64,000 bases of DNA from assembly GCA_002224055.1 (NCBI GenBank), contig AZLU01000005.1, positions 496,001 to 560,000 of the forward strand, given 5' to 3'. The notes beneath the pieces were generated by a model. It was not told the origin of the DNA. It was given only the letters and a program-made list of their open reading frames with translations, and searched no databases. This DNA comes from Pezizomycotina sp. ARF18 (taxonomy: Eukaryota; Ascomycota). Below, piece after piece: positions 12,526 through 23,387 of this stretch (positions within the stretch are counted from its first letter, which is position 1; every line of letters starts with the position of its first letter). The translations under genes and the position numbers were made by a program.

Positions 12526-14324
12526 TTATACATCGACGTGCTCCTTTTCAGAAGCGTCGCTGCCGGCGCGCTCGATCTCCCGAGCGGTTGCGGTGTTATT
12601 GCTCTCGACCGCCTTCGCGGCGTGATCGCGAGATTCGTAGCCGGACGGAACCCAATCTAGAAAAGCACAGCCATTGTTAGCTTGCGAAACAGTGGAAAAG
12701 TGTACGAAATTTTTAGAGAGTAATGAACTTACCATTACTCTGCCATGCCTTAATGGTATCATCGCAGTACATATCATCAACATGCTCTTAGCGCAAGATT
12801 ACTGCTCTCATAATAGAAGAAGAAAACGAGCAATGCTCCAGCTAGATTACACCCAGCAAAGATGTATCCGTATTTATACCCGATAGCGCTCGTAATAAAC
12901 GGCGTGAAGAACGTGAGGAGGAAGTTCCAGCTCCAGTTACCGCGTCGCGATACTAGCCGAATACGAACGGACGCGGAGCGGGTATAATTCTCCGATGGCG
13001 ACCCAGACTCCGGGACCCCATGTCGAGGCGAAGCCAGCGATGAACATGCACGACGCGAAGATGAGGATTGATCCGATTTTTTGTCGCTGGGGTCCTTGTG
13101 GAGCCCACGGCGGCGAAGACGAAGAGCCATGCGGCTTGCCAGAGACCTCCGAGGATGAGCGGTTTCCGCCGTCCGAAGCGCTCGACGAAGTACAGACCGG
13201 AAGCGTGCAGACAACGTTTACAACACCGAGGATAATCTGCGTAACGTAAGAGTTTTGGATTCGACGGCCTGGAAGATCGACGCGCCGTAGTAGAAGAAGA
13301 AGTTCGCGCCGGTAAGTTGCTGCAGCATCTGCAGGCAGAAGCCTAGTAGCGTACGGTAGAGTACCTTATCCTGTAGATTGAAGGAGGACCAGACTGTCGC
13401 TTTCTTTGTTTGACGAACGGCTTTCACGTTCGCTTCCATCTCTTCGTACTGCGCCTGGATGAAGTCGCTATCGTGGCGATTCTTCTTGCCGGCGATAAAT
13501 TTTAGGGCTTTGATGGCTTCATCCTTGCGGCCTTTGGAGATTAAGTAACGCGGGGTTCGGGTAGGCACATCATGCCGGCATGAGGACGAAAGCCCAAAGA
13601 TAACTAGTCCAGTTAGCAAAAGGGTTCCCAAAGTGAACACGGTGAGAGGTACTCACGCAATAGCCAACGCCCCCTCCAGCTCCGCTAGATTCTTCAACCT
13701 GACTAGTCCCCAAATTGATCAAATAGCTCATCAATATCCCCATAGTAATAAACAGCTGGTACATCGCGACAAACGCTCCTCTGATCTGCTTCGGCACCGT
13801 CTCGCTCACGTACACGGGCACTAGCACGCTAAGCGCTCCCACAGCTAGACCGCAGATGAACCGTCCGATGGCGACCTGGTACCACGCGTGCATGCTCGTG
13901 ATCTGCACCGTATTACCGACGTAGAAGACGCAGCAGAAGCCGATCATGCAGCCGCGGCGGCCGAGGCGGTTCGAGATCGGTGCGGCGATGAGAGCGCCGA
14001 AGAGGCAGCCGATGGAGAGGAGACCGACGATGAGACCTTCGCGGGCGTTGGAGAATTTGTAGGGACGCCGGAGGTTTCGCCGGAGTGTTGGGCGAAGCGG
14101 CGGAGGTAGTCCTAGAAAAAATGCTTTAGCTAAGAGGGTAGCGAGGAGCGTTTTGAGGGAGATTTTGGTACCTTCATGATCAGGAAGCCGGAAATTTGAC
14201 CTGTATCGGCTCCGAAGAGGAAGCCTCCCATGGACGCGGTTATGCCGATCATCATAACCGGCAAGGAGGCTACGCTCTTCATCTGCTGCAGGTTCCCTTT
14301 GTCGACGATCGTCTTCTTCGCCAT
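12526..14324 (-). CDS. Hexose transporter, MFS sugar-porter family
   Basis: A 12-TM proton/sugar transporter of the fungal HXT/glucose-transporter type, placed in the plasma membrane. It starts MAKKTIVDKG behind a caccATGGcg context. The motifs in order are FLFGADTGQISGF (TM1), NRLGRRG, VPVYVSETVPKQIRG, LPE(x)PRYLISKGRKDEA, QQLTGANFFFYYGASIF, VERFGRRKPL, FASTWGPGVWVAIGE, NWSWNFLLTFFTPFITSAIG and a C-terminal cytosolic tail ending EKEHVDV. Three introns are visible: 14112-14171 (after FLIMK), 13604-13656 (GTGAGT donor, CTAAC branch) and 12657-12732 (GTAAGT, CTAAC, TAG), the last joining AWQSN to DWVPSG. Several one-base frame changes occur in the exons, for example near 13250, 13570 and 12930, without loss of family similarity. 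Substrate specificity cannot be read; glucose or another hexose is most likely. Confidence 0.9.
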
Positions 14325-16121
14325 GGTGATGGTGATGGTAATGATTCGAGTAAATCCAATTTTCCTCTCTGAATTTTTTTTAGCTTCGAAATATTATTAT
14401 CGATTACTCCCCTTTAGAGTTATCTGGCCAGGTCCTTCTACTCTTCACAAAACCTCGTTCAGCTTTACTAGAAAAAGCTAAAGCTCCTCGTTAATGGGCT
14501 TTATAAAATTCGAAAAGATCTAAGGAGCTTTAGAAAGTATTGAACACCCCGTGTGCGACCCATCCCACGATATATAACCTACGAGCTGCGACATTAGAAA
14601 GGATGTCGTAATAGGCTTGGTGTAGTACCATAAAAAATGATAGACACTTAATCCTTCGATCGTAGCTTCTCTCTTCCAGGTTCAGGATTGTAAACGCAAA
14701 TTCCTTGCTGATTGACAGGTTCGTGAGTTGGATTGAGGTGGGATCCAATGGAAAGAGGGAGCGCGAAAAATGTCGTCATGAAAGTGTCAAAATCTCAAAG
14801 GAGGCCCGGTTACTTTTCAAATTCGGTAGAATTTCAGGCTTCACGGCGATGACGTCGCGTCGAAGATCACGTTTAAACAAGGTAATTTTACTAGTAGTTC
14901 AACAATGGCAGTAGGACCCTTCGATCTTATCCGGAATCCGGAATCCACGTGTGGAATATCCTTGTCTTAAAGCATTGAACTTTCATCTGTTCTTTTGTAG
15001 ATAGAAAAAGCTGATTTTTAACGGTCTTCTCTCGGGGTTTTCCCTGCTTCTTCAAGGCGGAAAAGCTATGACGAAAGCGCTCGCTTGGCATTGCTTTCCG
15101 TGATACCGACATTTTGATATCAAAGAAGGGTCTGAGACCAGATTCGAATCACTAGAGGCTTTCGTTCCTGGGAGTATTCTGGAAAGTCACGACTTGGCTT
15201 CTACCTGGGCGCAAGCTCAGCTCACGATCTTAGTCCTAAGCTGGAGTTCATGAATGCCAAGTCAGCGCGGGAAAGAAAGTCGCCCGTGGCATCCGCGGTC
15301 AACGAAAGCGCTACGTTATCGACCCTCGGTAACGGTACGTGGCTTTAGCCACGTCGCTGCACGGCCTCTAATTTTGAGCTGTATCGTGAAACTTGTTTCC
15401 GTTTTCTAGAGACAAAGGTGATGTTGAAGAAAACCACTCCGAGTTTTAGTACAGTAAGAGTAAGTAGATCGCGTGAGAAGTGTGTATACCTCGGAAGGTA
15501 GGTTCATTCATGAAAAGCCCTAACATTATATCACCAATGCGCGAAGAAGCAATCTTGAAACCCTTCTTTGAATATTGACCTGGAATTGAGTCATCCGTAA
15601 TTAGCTTTCTATGGAAGATTAAGCATCGCGATAAAATAGTAGGGCGCAATGTTAGTTGGTAAAAAAAGTTTAGAAAACAGAGAGACTTTTGATGGTGATA
15701 CCTCCCACAGTGGGATTTTAGTATATTGTTCATTATCACTTACAGAAAAGATGTTTCACAAACTGCGAACAGAACATCAACTATGAAGAAAGAGTCCATC
15801 AATTGCAAAGAATGACACCGTCATGTTTCAAGAAATACCTTTCTTTGCCGAACAATTCGCCGATTTCCTAGATATTGCAACAAGCGCGCGCTATCGGGGC
15901 AGCTTCGAATCAGAAGGGCAATTGAGCGCCTAAAACAGAACAAAGAATATATCTCATAAGGCCTTGCGGAATCGCTGTCTGCAAAGGGTGGCGAGTCTGT
16001 AAGATCGAAGTCACCATAGGGCAACGGTCGAATGAAGCGGTAACACAGAAAGGTAACACAGAAAGCGAAGCGCGTGGACCGAAAAGAAATCACCCAGAAA
16101 ACAGCTGTAACTCCCCAAACC
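14325..16121. other. Intergenic region between divergent transporter and phosphoesterase genes
   Basis: This holds both divergent promoters. Immediately upstream of the transporter ATG is a (CCATCA)-like repeat. Short frames (14530-14748, 14927-15112, 15446-15739) match no family I know. A pair of strong hairpins lies at 15314-15354 and is listed separately. A direct repeat, ggtaacacagaaa, occurs twice in tandem near 16037-16062. Confidence 0.4.
15314..15354. other. Two adjacent hairpins
   Basis: The first stem pairs cgtta (15314-15318) with taacg (15330-15334), extended by cga/tcg inside. The second is a near-perfect palindrome, acgtggct-tt-agccacgt, at 15337-15354. The sequence around it (15180-15360) is more GC-rich than the rest of the spacer. 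It could be a structured RNA, a binding site for a dimeric regulator, or chance. Confidence 0.3.
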
Positions 16122-17178
16122 ATGGCTACCAAAAGAAGGGATGGTCGCACAGCGAAGACAGCCAATAAGCCTAGAAGGTTAATACCGACGAAGTTCCTGC
16201 TGATGTCAGACACGCACGACGTATACCCAGACCCAAACCCAAATTCCGCATCACCTTTCAGGGATCCTCTCCCAGACTGTCACGTCTTAATACACGCCGG
16301 CGACATGACCAACATCGGCGGCGAACCAGAATACCGAAGGTTCCTGGAGTGGGTATGCAGTATTAACGCCGAAGTCAAAATAATAATCGCGGGGAATAGG
16401 GATATGCAGCTCGATAGAGTTTCGAACGCCGCGTCGTATAGCGGAGTTTGAAACGGAGAGATGCCGTAGGTTGCTTCTATCGGAAGAAGTGAAGCGGCGC
16501 GGTGTGTTTTATCTCGAGAATGAGAGCAGAACGTTCCGGTTATCAACGGGTGCTTCGCTTACGGTTTTTGCGACGCCGTTTTCGGTGGATAGAGGTGGTA
16601 ACGAGCCGGGGTATTTCCAACACACGTTGTCGGATAATCCGTTCAGAGATATAACAATTCCGCGGAAGACCGATGTGCTTGTGAGCCACGGACCACGTAC
16701 GGACATCTGGATAGGACGACTAGTGACATCGCGTCTGGTTGTCCACATCTGTCGTCGCTAGTTGAGAGATTGCGCCCGCACTTCACGTCTTCGGCCACGT
16801 CCGCGAAGCAGCTGGAGCGAAAAGGGTGCCGTGGACGAAAGGTATTATCGAACCAGACTCCCATCACCTCTTCCGAATATATATCTTTCTGACATAAAAA
16901 CAGAAGCCGCATCCGCAATCGCAAGCCAGAGAACGCTAAGGACGATACGGCACGATACCGACAAAGGCAAACATGGCCGCTTCATCGACCTCTGCAGCGT
17001 TTCGTCTTCCATGCTACGTAATCAGGAAACGTTAATGGTTAACGCTGCTATCGTGGGCATAAGCGATATGCATTTAGCAGCTAGACCGCCAGTGCTAGTG
17101 GAGCTTTTGCTGGCAGAGGATACGGCCGACGTCGGCGGATTTGACGGATTCGGAGAACAGGACGGGCCGATAATTTAA
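16122..17178 (+). CDS. Calcineurin-like metallophosphoesterase, MPPED/239FB type
   Basis: A predicted dinuclear-metal phosphoesterase. I chose the ATG at 16122 because of its aaaccATGGct context; an in-frame ATG lies upstream at 16074. Metal-site motifs appear in the standard order: SDTHD (residues 29-33), HAGDMTN (58-64), GNRD (91-94, where most members have GNHD or GNHE), VSHGPRTDIW, and HVFGHVREAAG, the last typical of the 239FB branch. Between them lies YLENESRTFRL. The C-terminal block NQETLMVNAAIVG is also family-like. Length is about 350 residues. The frame changes near 16412, 16720-16790 and 16870, with conserved sequence on both sides of each. The substrate is unknown; animal relatives hydrolyse cyclic nucleotides weakly. 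The Arg in GNRD may be a branch feature. Confidence 0.85.
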
Positions 17179-17375
17179 ACCGATCGATCGATAATAAGGT
17201 AGCTATTTGATAGAGGTAAGGAATTGACTTTTCAATAATTTAAAGTGATGAATTTCAGATTAGGAGAGCTAGATGCCGTAAGAGGCGGTAGGTGCGGTTG
17301 AGGGATATTTAAAGGCAAGAAAATTGGGGGGTTTTTTTTTTTATTTTTTCTTGAAGCGCTCTAACGGTACCAAAG

Positions 17376-17409
<34 letters not shown>

Positions 17410-17559
17410 AGAGAAACGGAGCCTATCGGGTAGCAAGGCTTCATCAATATAGAGCCTGATAGTATTACTTCTGATGCGGTCATCCACTAGACGTCTTTAA
17501 ACATTATAGTACCTAGCTCACTGCTGCGAAGGTCGGAGCGCAATCGATTCGAGCATTTC
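17179..17559. other. Spacer with a 28-base poly(A) run
   Basis: Short 3' flank of the phosphoesterase gene. It holds a G4 followed by a T run near 17324-17349 and an uninterrupted A run at 17379-17406. I see no gene in it. Confidence 0.5.
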
Positions 17560-18146
17560 CCACGAAAGGGCGACTAGATCCTAGAAGGAAGCAATGAAAA
17601 CGTGAGGAGGCGGAAATGAAGCAACTCGTGGAGGACCAGAGGCTGATCGAGGAGGTATTGAAAGCACTGAAATAAAAGAGAAAGAGCGAGATGCTGAGAA
17701 AACTCGACTGGAGGGCAAGCAAGATACCCCGGCGTCGTCTGCCGGATCCAAATTGGGGTTCGAGAAATTCCTCTTTTCCCAAAACTAATCCGCTGATCAT
17801 CACTTGCATGAGTTTTACGTCGTCAACGCCTGTCGGTTGTGAAAGCTATGCAATCATGCGGCCGAAGCGGACGCCGCTAGTGCTCATGCTTCTCAGCCAC
17901 CGCCTCCTTCAACGGTTCTCAAAGTCCAGTCGAGGCTCCGTTCAAAGCGCATTCGATGCCGAAGCTAGCTATTATGGACGGTGGAACTCGGACAACAAGA
18001 AAACACCGTCAAGCCAGCGAACTCGAGGGGACGCACTTGTCCGTCTAGCCAACTATGGCAATTTCGGACCGCGACCGAAGTTCTTGTCCGGCTTTTGGAA
18101 GACAATATTTATTCCTAGCTGGAATGAAATGGCTTACGAAGCTTAA
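17560..18146 (+). CDS. Hypothetical protein fragment(s), charged coiled-coil then unrecognised C-terminus
   Basis: From about 17560 the plus strand encodes, in changing frames, a charged heptad-like stretch (KQLVEDQRLIEEVLKALK, then EKERDAEKTRLEGKQDTPAS) followed by an open frame from 17691 to 18146 that includes SVQSAFDAEASYYGRWNSDN and GDALVRLANYGNFGPRPKFL. The charged segment suggests a coiled coil. I recognise no family. The frame breaks resemble those in the confirmed genes, so this may be a real gene, but it has no anchor motif. Confidence 0.3.
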
Positions 18147-19812
18147 TCACCCACCGCAGACAGCCAAAAGCGAGCGCATCAACGAAGTCTAGATATTGCA
18201 TTGCGATTACTTTGTTGACGCATATCAAAGCAAATGGGTTTCTCGGCTTACTGATCTCCCGAAGCCAGGTCTGAGCAGTTACTAGCCAGTACAGCTTGGA
18301 CATGTACAGGCACGAACGAGATGATAATTCGCTAAGTCATCAGTTCGAAGGAAAAGAACAACCCTTGGGTAGATGCGTTCATAAGCAGACAGCTTAATTA
18401 AGTAAACTTATCATTGAAGGCCGTGGGTATTTTTGGTATATGCTGCATGACCAATCTAGAGTAATATCCAGAAACTATAGTTGTGTTCTTAACTCATTCT
18501 AGTTTTATCCCAATGCAGTATAGTTTCTTATTCAGGATTAAAGGAGTCTCAGATCTCTTTCCTTATATTTGAGAAGAGTTCTGTTAAATATAAACACCAC
18601 GATGGATAAGATAGAGCGCAAAATTAGAAGGTTCGTGGTAAGTTTAATCGAGGACTCTATAATCTATGTAAGCGTTGCATGCGCATGCAGCTGTACACGT
18701 TGGCCTCTCCGCGACCAGTAAATAGTCCGTCTTATTTTAAATAGTGTAATACATGAAAACAAAATGCAGTATCACCCATGGTTAGCTCCTGGTACTAAAA
18801 AAAAAAAAAAAAAAAATCATGGCACTTGTGGGTTAATCTGTATCAGAGTCCTTCGTATACGGCCATGAACATACGGCTATGACGGGATTTCTTTAGCAGC
18901 TACCGAGATGCACTGTCCTAGGCCCCTGAAAGCAAAAGATTCCCGGTAATTTTTGTTCACACGCAACGCTTTATACATTCAGTCGAACGGCCCGTCTACC
19001 TTCTGTAGCTTACTCATGCGGTTTCAAGTAATAATCGGCCGCTGATTAATATCAATTGCCATGATCAATGTTAGTATATAACCGACATCTGAGGATCTTG
19101 AATGAATCCACAAGTCTCAAGACTTATAGAAAATCAGTTGGTATTGGACTAGCGTGATGTTCTAGAAACTGGGTGAAATCGCCATCTTCAAAGGGTTTCG
19201 AAGTCCTATAATCGAGAAAATATATCTGAGCCTTGAGAGTATTATGGATCTGGCTAAAAATAATGATATATTATATGACTTGCTTAAATTAACACTCATA
19301 CATTTACACTGTATGAAGCCGGGGTCCACGGGCGAGTCTGGCTAGAATTCTGTTGTATCTAGGTATTTCGCAGTACCGCTCGCTGCCTGTTAGTTATCTT
19401 AACCGGTGACCCATGCAGGGACAACATAGACTCACGCAGGCGGTTGCGTAAGAAGAAACAATTTCTCGCCCACAAAATCTAGTTTTGTTTTTTTTTTCTC
19501 CCCCTAGCTTTCTTTTTTAACGACCAACGCCATAGAGTCTTTAAACTTTATCGCAAGGAGCTAGAAGCCAAGTCTGTGTTAGAAATAAGCTCCAGGGTAC
19601 TATTTAGGATTCTGGTCAATCATACGGACGCAAAAGCTTAAACAGCAGCAATAATGACAAGAGGAATAGTAAAAAGCACCACGCATGCGCAACCTCTGAA
19701 GTACTTGTAACCGGTGCACCATATTAGCCACGATCCTAGACTGTTATCTCTATACTAAATTCGAAAATGTCAGGAAAATCCTAAAATCTCGAACTATATC
19801 TATCTATTATAG
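18147..19812. other. AT-rich spacer upstream of the deaminase gene
   Basis: No recognisable gene. It contains an A run at 18797-18816. The 3' end (about 19740-19812) may hold a first exon or intron of the deaminase gene, since an AG at 19811-19812 precedes the first clearly coding codons. Confidence 0.4.
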
Positions 19813-21764
19813 AAATACTCCGTTACTATGATCCGTCGAGGTCGCCGCAGAGAGTAGCGGGCTTTGACCTCAGTAAAGTCGGATATCAGCACCAAGTCGC
19901 AGGTCTTGAGGATTACGAGCGTCTTCTTGTTATACTAGATACGTTGGCATCTATTTCCGTGGCTTCACCGAAATCTGACGTTTATGCCATTGCTTTAGGA
20001 CTCTGGAGCAAACGCCACCAGCCTTATGGGGCTAATAGGTACCAACCCACGATATATAGTATGTCAGCGGGAACAAGCGGGTTGCGAATTCTGTGTCCCA
20101 GCATTTCAAAGTAGTTTGGAAACACATGCAAAACGTTCAGACGCTGCTGAAAGAGCTTCCGTTATCCTACCGCACTTCAAATAGAGCTCCCAATAGAAAG
20201 TCACGCACAGGCCAGGAAAAGCAACTTGAGGAAGCCGAGAATTCCTTGGTAGCGGAAATCATCCGTTACTCTCTTCTAAAAATTAAAGCTCGTGCTGACA
20301 AATACAAAGATATATTTAGCCAGGCCGTAGATATGAGGGAGAGGGATAACTCTTGGGTAGATGCGGCGATGGGGAGGCAGCTCAACCAAGTCAAGGATAC
20401 CCTCGTGAAATTAGATGAAATCTGGGAAGTACAGAAGATCAAGCAGGGAGAGAAATCAGATGTTAGTGAAGAAAGACTAATCGCGGAATTTGTGGCCGAT
20501 CTCCTCCGAGTTACACAAGAACGGATTGAGTTACAATTGGATGGAGATATCGAATACAAGTTGCTCAAGTGGACGAGGAGGGCGGGCGTTGAGCTTGCAC
20601 ATAATACCGGCCAAATAGATATAAACTCTTCGATCCCCTCACAGAGGGCAAGAACTTCGAGCCTGAGCGCTTCTTAACAAAACTATTTTCCTCAATCCAC
20701 CACTACCGCGTCCTTTTAAGATTCGCTTATTCTCCGCAATTGAAGGAGATCCTGAAGGAATACCTTCATATTCATGAACTAGAGTCTGCCTTTAAAACAA
20801 TTCGGACCGCCACTGCCGCCGAAGTCAAAGGGGTTATGACTGCTGCGCTTGAAAAATGGACGCAGCTGGAACTTGATCAGATTCAGAGTTCCGTCTCGAC
20901 CGAAGATATTCAGACCGTCGTAGACAAAGTCGTAGCCTTAGAAACGAGTAAAACGTCCAGTTCGGTAAAAAAAAAAAAAAAAAAAAAAAAAAGTGCGTCA
21001 TTATGAATGTACGCTCAAGTCCGCCGATGAGATCTGTAGGGCATTGAATACGAGTAACACTTGGAACCATAAACCCCGACCTTATGTATACTTTGGAGTC
21101 AGCAAATTGTGCTGTTACGGATGTGCACTCACTTTCGAAGTTTACAACAAATATCTGATCGTAATTTCTTTGTAAGGGGAAGCAATCAGGCCGCGTATGG
21201 CAGGATTGCTTTCCCAGAATTCGGCAATCGAGAATTCGACGAACGCATGCACGGTGAGCTGGAGGAGCGCCTGCAACGTGAAGTAGCACGGTTGCTCCTC
21301 GAGCAAGGAGGGATCAACAGCGAATTAGTGGTTAAGCGGAAGTCAGAATCAACGGTAGGAAGAGGTTTGGACGAGCGGGTCAGAGCTACGGTGAGAGTAG
21401 GCTACCGGTCGAATGGAACGGTAAGTGAGCCGACCGCATTTGCACCGTTTGGAATAAATTTACATTCAAATATGGGCGACTTTGAACTAATACAATACGT
21501 CTCGTTGACTTCTTAACATTTAGGCGTGAATGATTTGTTCGACAAGTTCAACAATCTCCAGCGTTCCAAAAAAATCATGATGCCTACGCAGGAGCTCACC
21601 ACAGTCTCTCATAAATGTAAAGTGCTAGGCACCGATCTTAATCGCGAAGTAAACGCGGATAAGAAATTTTAGAAAAAGCCGCCAATAAGTTTGGGGAACG
21701 TCGGCTAAAGGCACTCAAATCCATCTCTTCAATCTGTACATTTATTGTTATACCGCATGCGTAG
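19813..21764 (+). CDS. Helical protein with C-terminal OTT_1508-like zinc deaminase domain
   Basis: The coding signal begins after a possible splice acceptor with EILRYYDPSRSPQRVAGFDL. A long helical N-terminal region follows (HFKVVWKHMQNVQTLLKEL; then EKQLEEAENSLVAEIIRYSL; then RFAYSPQLKEILKEYLHIHE). The C-terminal module has the deaminase zinc-site pattern: HYE in VRHYECTL (about 20999-21022), then VYFGVSKLCCYGCALTF (Cys-X2-Cys, about 21085-21135), then VRGSNQAAYGRIAFPEF. This order and the SKLCC..C block match the OTT_1508-like deaminases that are abundant in fungi. A GTAAGT donor near 21430 and a TAG acceptor near 21525 suggest a last intron, followed by a coiled-coil-like tail. The reading frame is broken in several places and contains a 26-base A run. 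Fungal members have unknown function; bacterial relatives act on nucleic acids. The start codon was not identified. Confidence 0.7.
20967..20992 (+). repeat. 26-base poly(A) run inside the deaminase gene
   Basis: An uninterrupted A26 lies between the helical region and the zinc-binding HYE motif of the deaminase gene. It would encode oligo-lysine. It resembles the many A/T runs in the spacers of this window but is the only one this long inside a recognised gene. Confidence 0.9.
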
Positions 21765-22069
21765 TACGTCGCAGCTAGTTATCCTTGGTTTGTCCTTAGA
21801 AATTATGTCTTTTGCACTCTCCATTCAGTAATTGAGCTGATATTTTCCGCTTGTCAAAGAATAGTTTGATCGTGAAATCCAGGTTACAGTGCTTAGCGAG
21901 ACCTTTTCATTCTTCCTCTTAAATCTGCATGGATACATTTATTAGTCACTCAATCGTATTTGGGCGTGCGCGGCTGCATTCCACCATAGATCTGATTCTG
22001 AACACGAATTCAACCCTTTAAAGAACTTCAGCACTAGTTTGAGTCACTTAGTTTTCATTAGTTACTTTT
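21765..22069. other. Short intergenic spacer
   Basis: Separates the convergent deaminase gene and the hypothetical gene on the minus strand. I see nothing further in it. Confidence 0.4.
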
Positions 22070-22683
22070 TTATTTTGGTGATGTAGTGCCATCGCGGTAA
22101 AATGGCAAATTCAATGTTCTAAGTCTCGCTATTCGGAGATTAATGATCTCTAACAGGTAGTGCATCTGTTCGGGCTGCTTGATTTTTTGGCAAGCTGTAG
22201 AGCCGGAAAGAATGGACAGAAAACATGATTTATACTCAGATAGTGCATCCGCCGAATCGCCTAACTGAACTTTAGATAAAGCGATACATGACGCAAGGCG
22301 CCATTCATCACTTGGAATTGCTCCTGCAGACGTATCGGGCGAGATTAGCAAGATCATGCGATGGTAAACATGAAAACTAAATATTTTTTATTGGTGGAAC
22401 TTAAGTTAAATCACTCGAGAACTTAAGCTTACTGAGTTTTCCTACGAGCGCTAACTGGGTATCAGCCCGGTGGATGTAGACGGTCAAGCTCTGAGAGAAC
22501 GGGACGGATTACCTGGGTTCGAACGATCGTGGGAACACGCATCTCTTCCTCCCGCATTTCGATTTCCGCTCGTCTGGCTTCGAGAGCCTCAGCTCCCTTT
22601 CTATACTGCTCTTTCCTTTTCTTCAAGATCTGCCTTCTTCTCCTTATCTCGTCGTCGATACCGCTGCTGCTAGTAGAATCCAT
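22070..22683 (-). CDS. Hypothetical coiled-coil protein, possibly two exons
   Basis: An ATG at 22681-22683 opens MDSTSSSGIDDEIRRRRQIL and a strongly charged helix (KKRKEQYRKGAEALEARRAE), predicted coiled coil, up to a possible donor CAG|GTAATC near 22530. Downstream, 22070-22357 is an open frame with helical, coding-like sequence (SDEWRLASCIALSKVQLGDS, MHYLLEIINLRIARLRTLNL). The two parts may be exons of one gene, but the simple splice does not preserve frame, so the join is uncertain. I recognise no family. Confidence 0.35.
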
Positions 22684-23387
22684 GACCTTCGATCTCCCAC
22701 TGCTTAATCTATTAGTCAGTAGTTTTAAGTGTATTTCTCTAGAAAGCGTAGATAGCAAGAAGATAGCTGTGGCGAACAGTGGCTTTAATTGTTACTACGA
22801 AGCTGTAATGTATTTGCTTTCGAAGTTGTTGGTGAAGAAATGTTGATAGTATATATATATAATTCGTGAAATTTATTTGGTAAGAATACTTTAGACGGGG
22901 ACCGAAATATTATAATTAAGCGACATAACAGAAAAATCGGAATGTATCTATACATCCTGAAGTCCTCTTATATTTCTTTCTTTCTTCTTTTTTTTTTTTT
23001 TTTTTTTTTTTTTTCAGGAGAATACGAAGATATCTATAAATACTTCAGGTATGTAATCTCGGTAGCAATACCAACGCAGGACGATCTATTGTATATAAAA
23101 GACTTTAAACCGTTGTAAACTAAACTATATGCTGCAGAACGTGAAAGGAGCAGAACCTGAAATAGGGCGAAAAGGAAAAGGAAAAGGAAAAGGAAAGGAA
23201 AAGGAAAAGGATCATAATATACATAATGGTATAGGGAAATTTCAGTCAGCTCAGTAAACATGGTTTAGTTGTTTAGATAATGATCTTAACAGGCGTCGTG
23301 GACAACCCGGAATCTTCAAGATCGTGCCCCTAAGCAGCATGAGCACTACTACTAGAGCCCGCTACATGATCACCACTGCCTGGACTA
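22684..23387. other. Spacer with long T run and hexanucleotide microsatellite
   Basis: Contains a T run at about 22988-23014 and a GGAAAA-type hexamer repeat at about 23167-23211. It is AT-rich and I see no gene in it. Confidence 0.5.
23167..23211 (+). repeat. (GGAAAA)n microsatellite
   Basis: About seven consecutive aaaagg units, one of them shortened by a base. Confidence 0.85.

Noticed and set aside
15821-16213. 130-codon minus-strand frame with hydrophobic segments
   Set aside because: It overlaps the phosphoesterase start region in antisense and has no recognisable motif or splice support.
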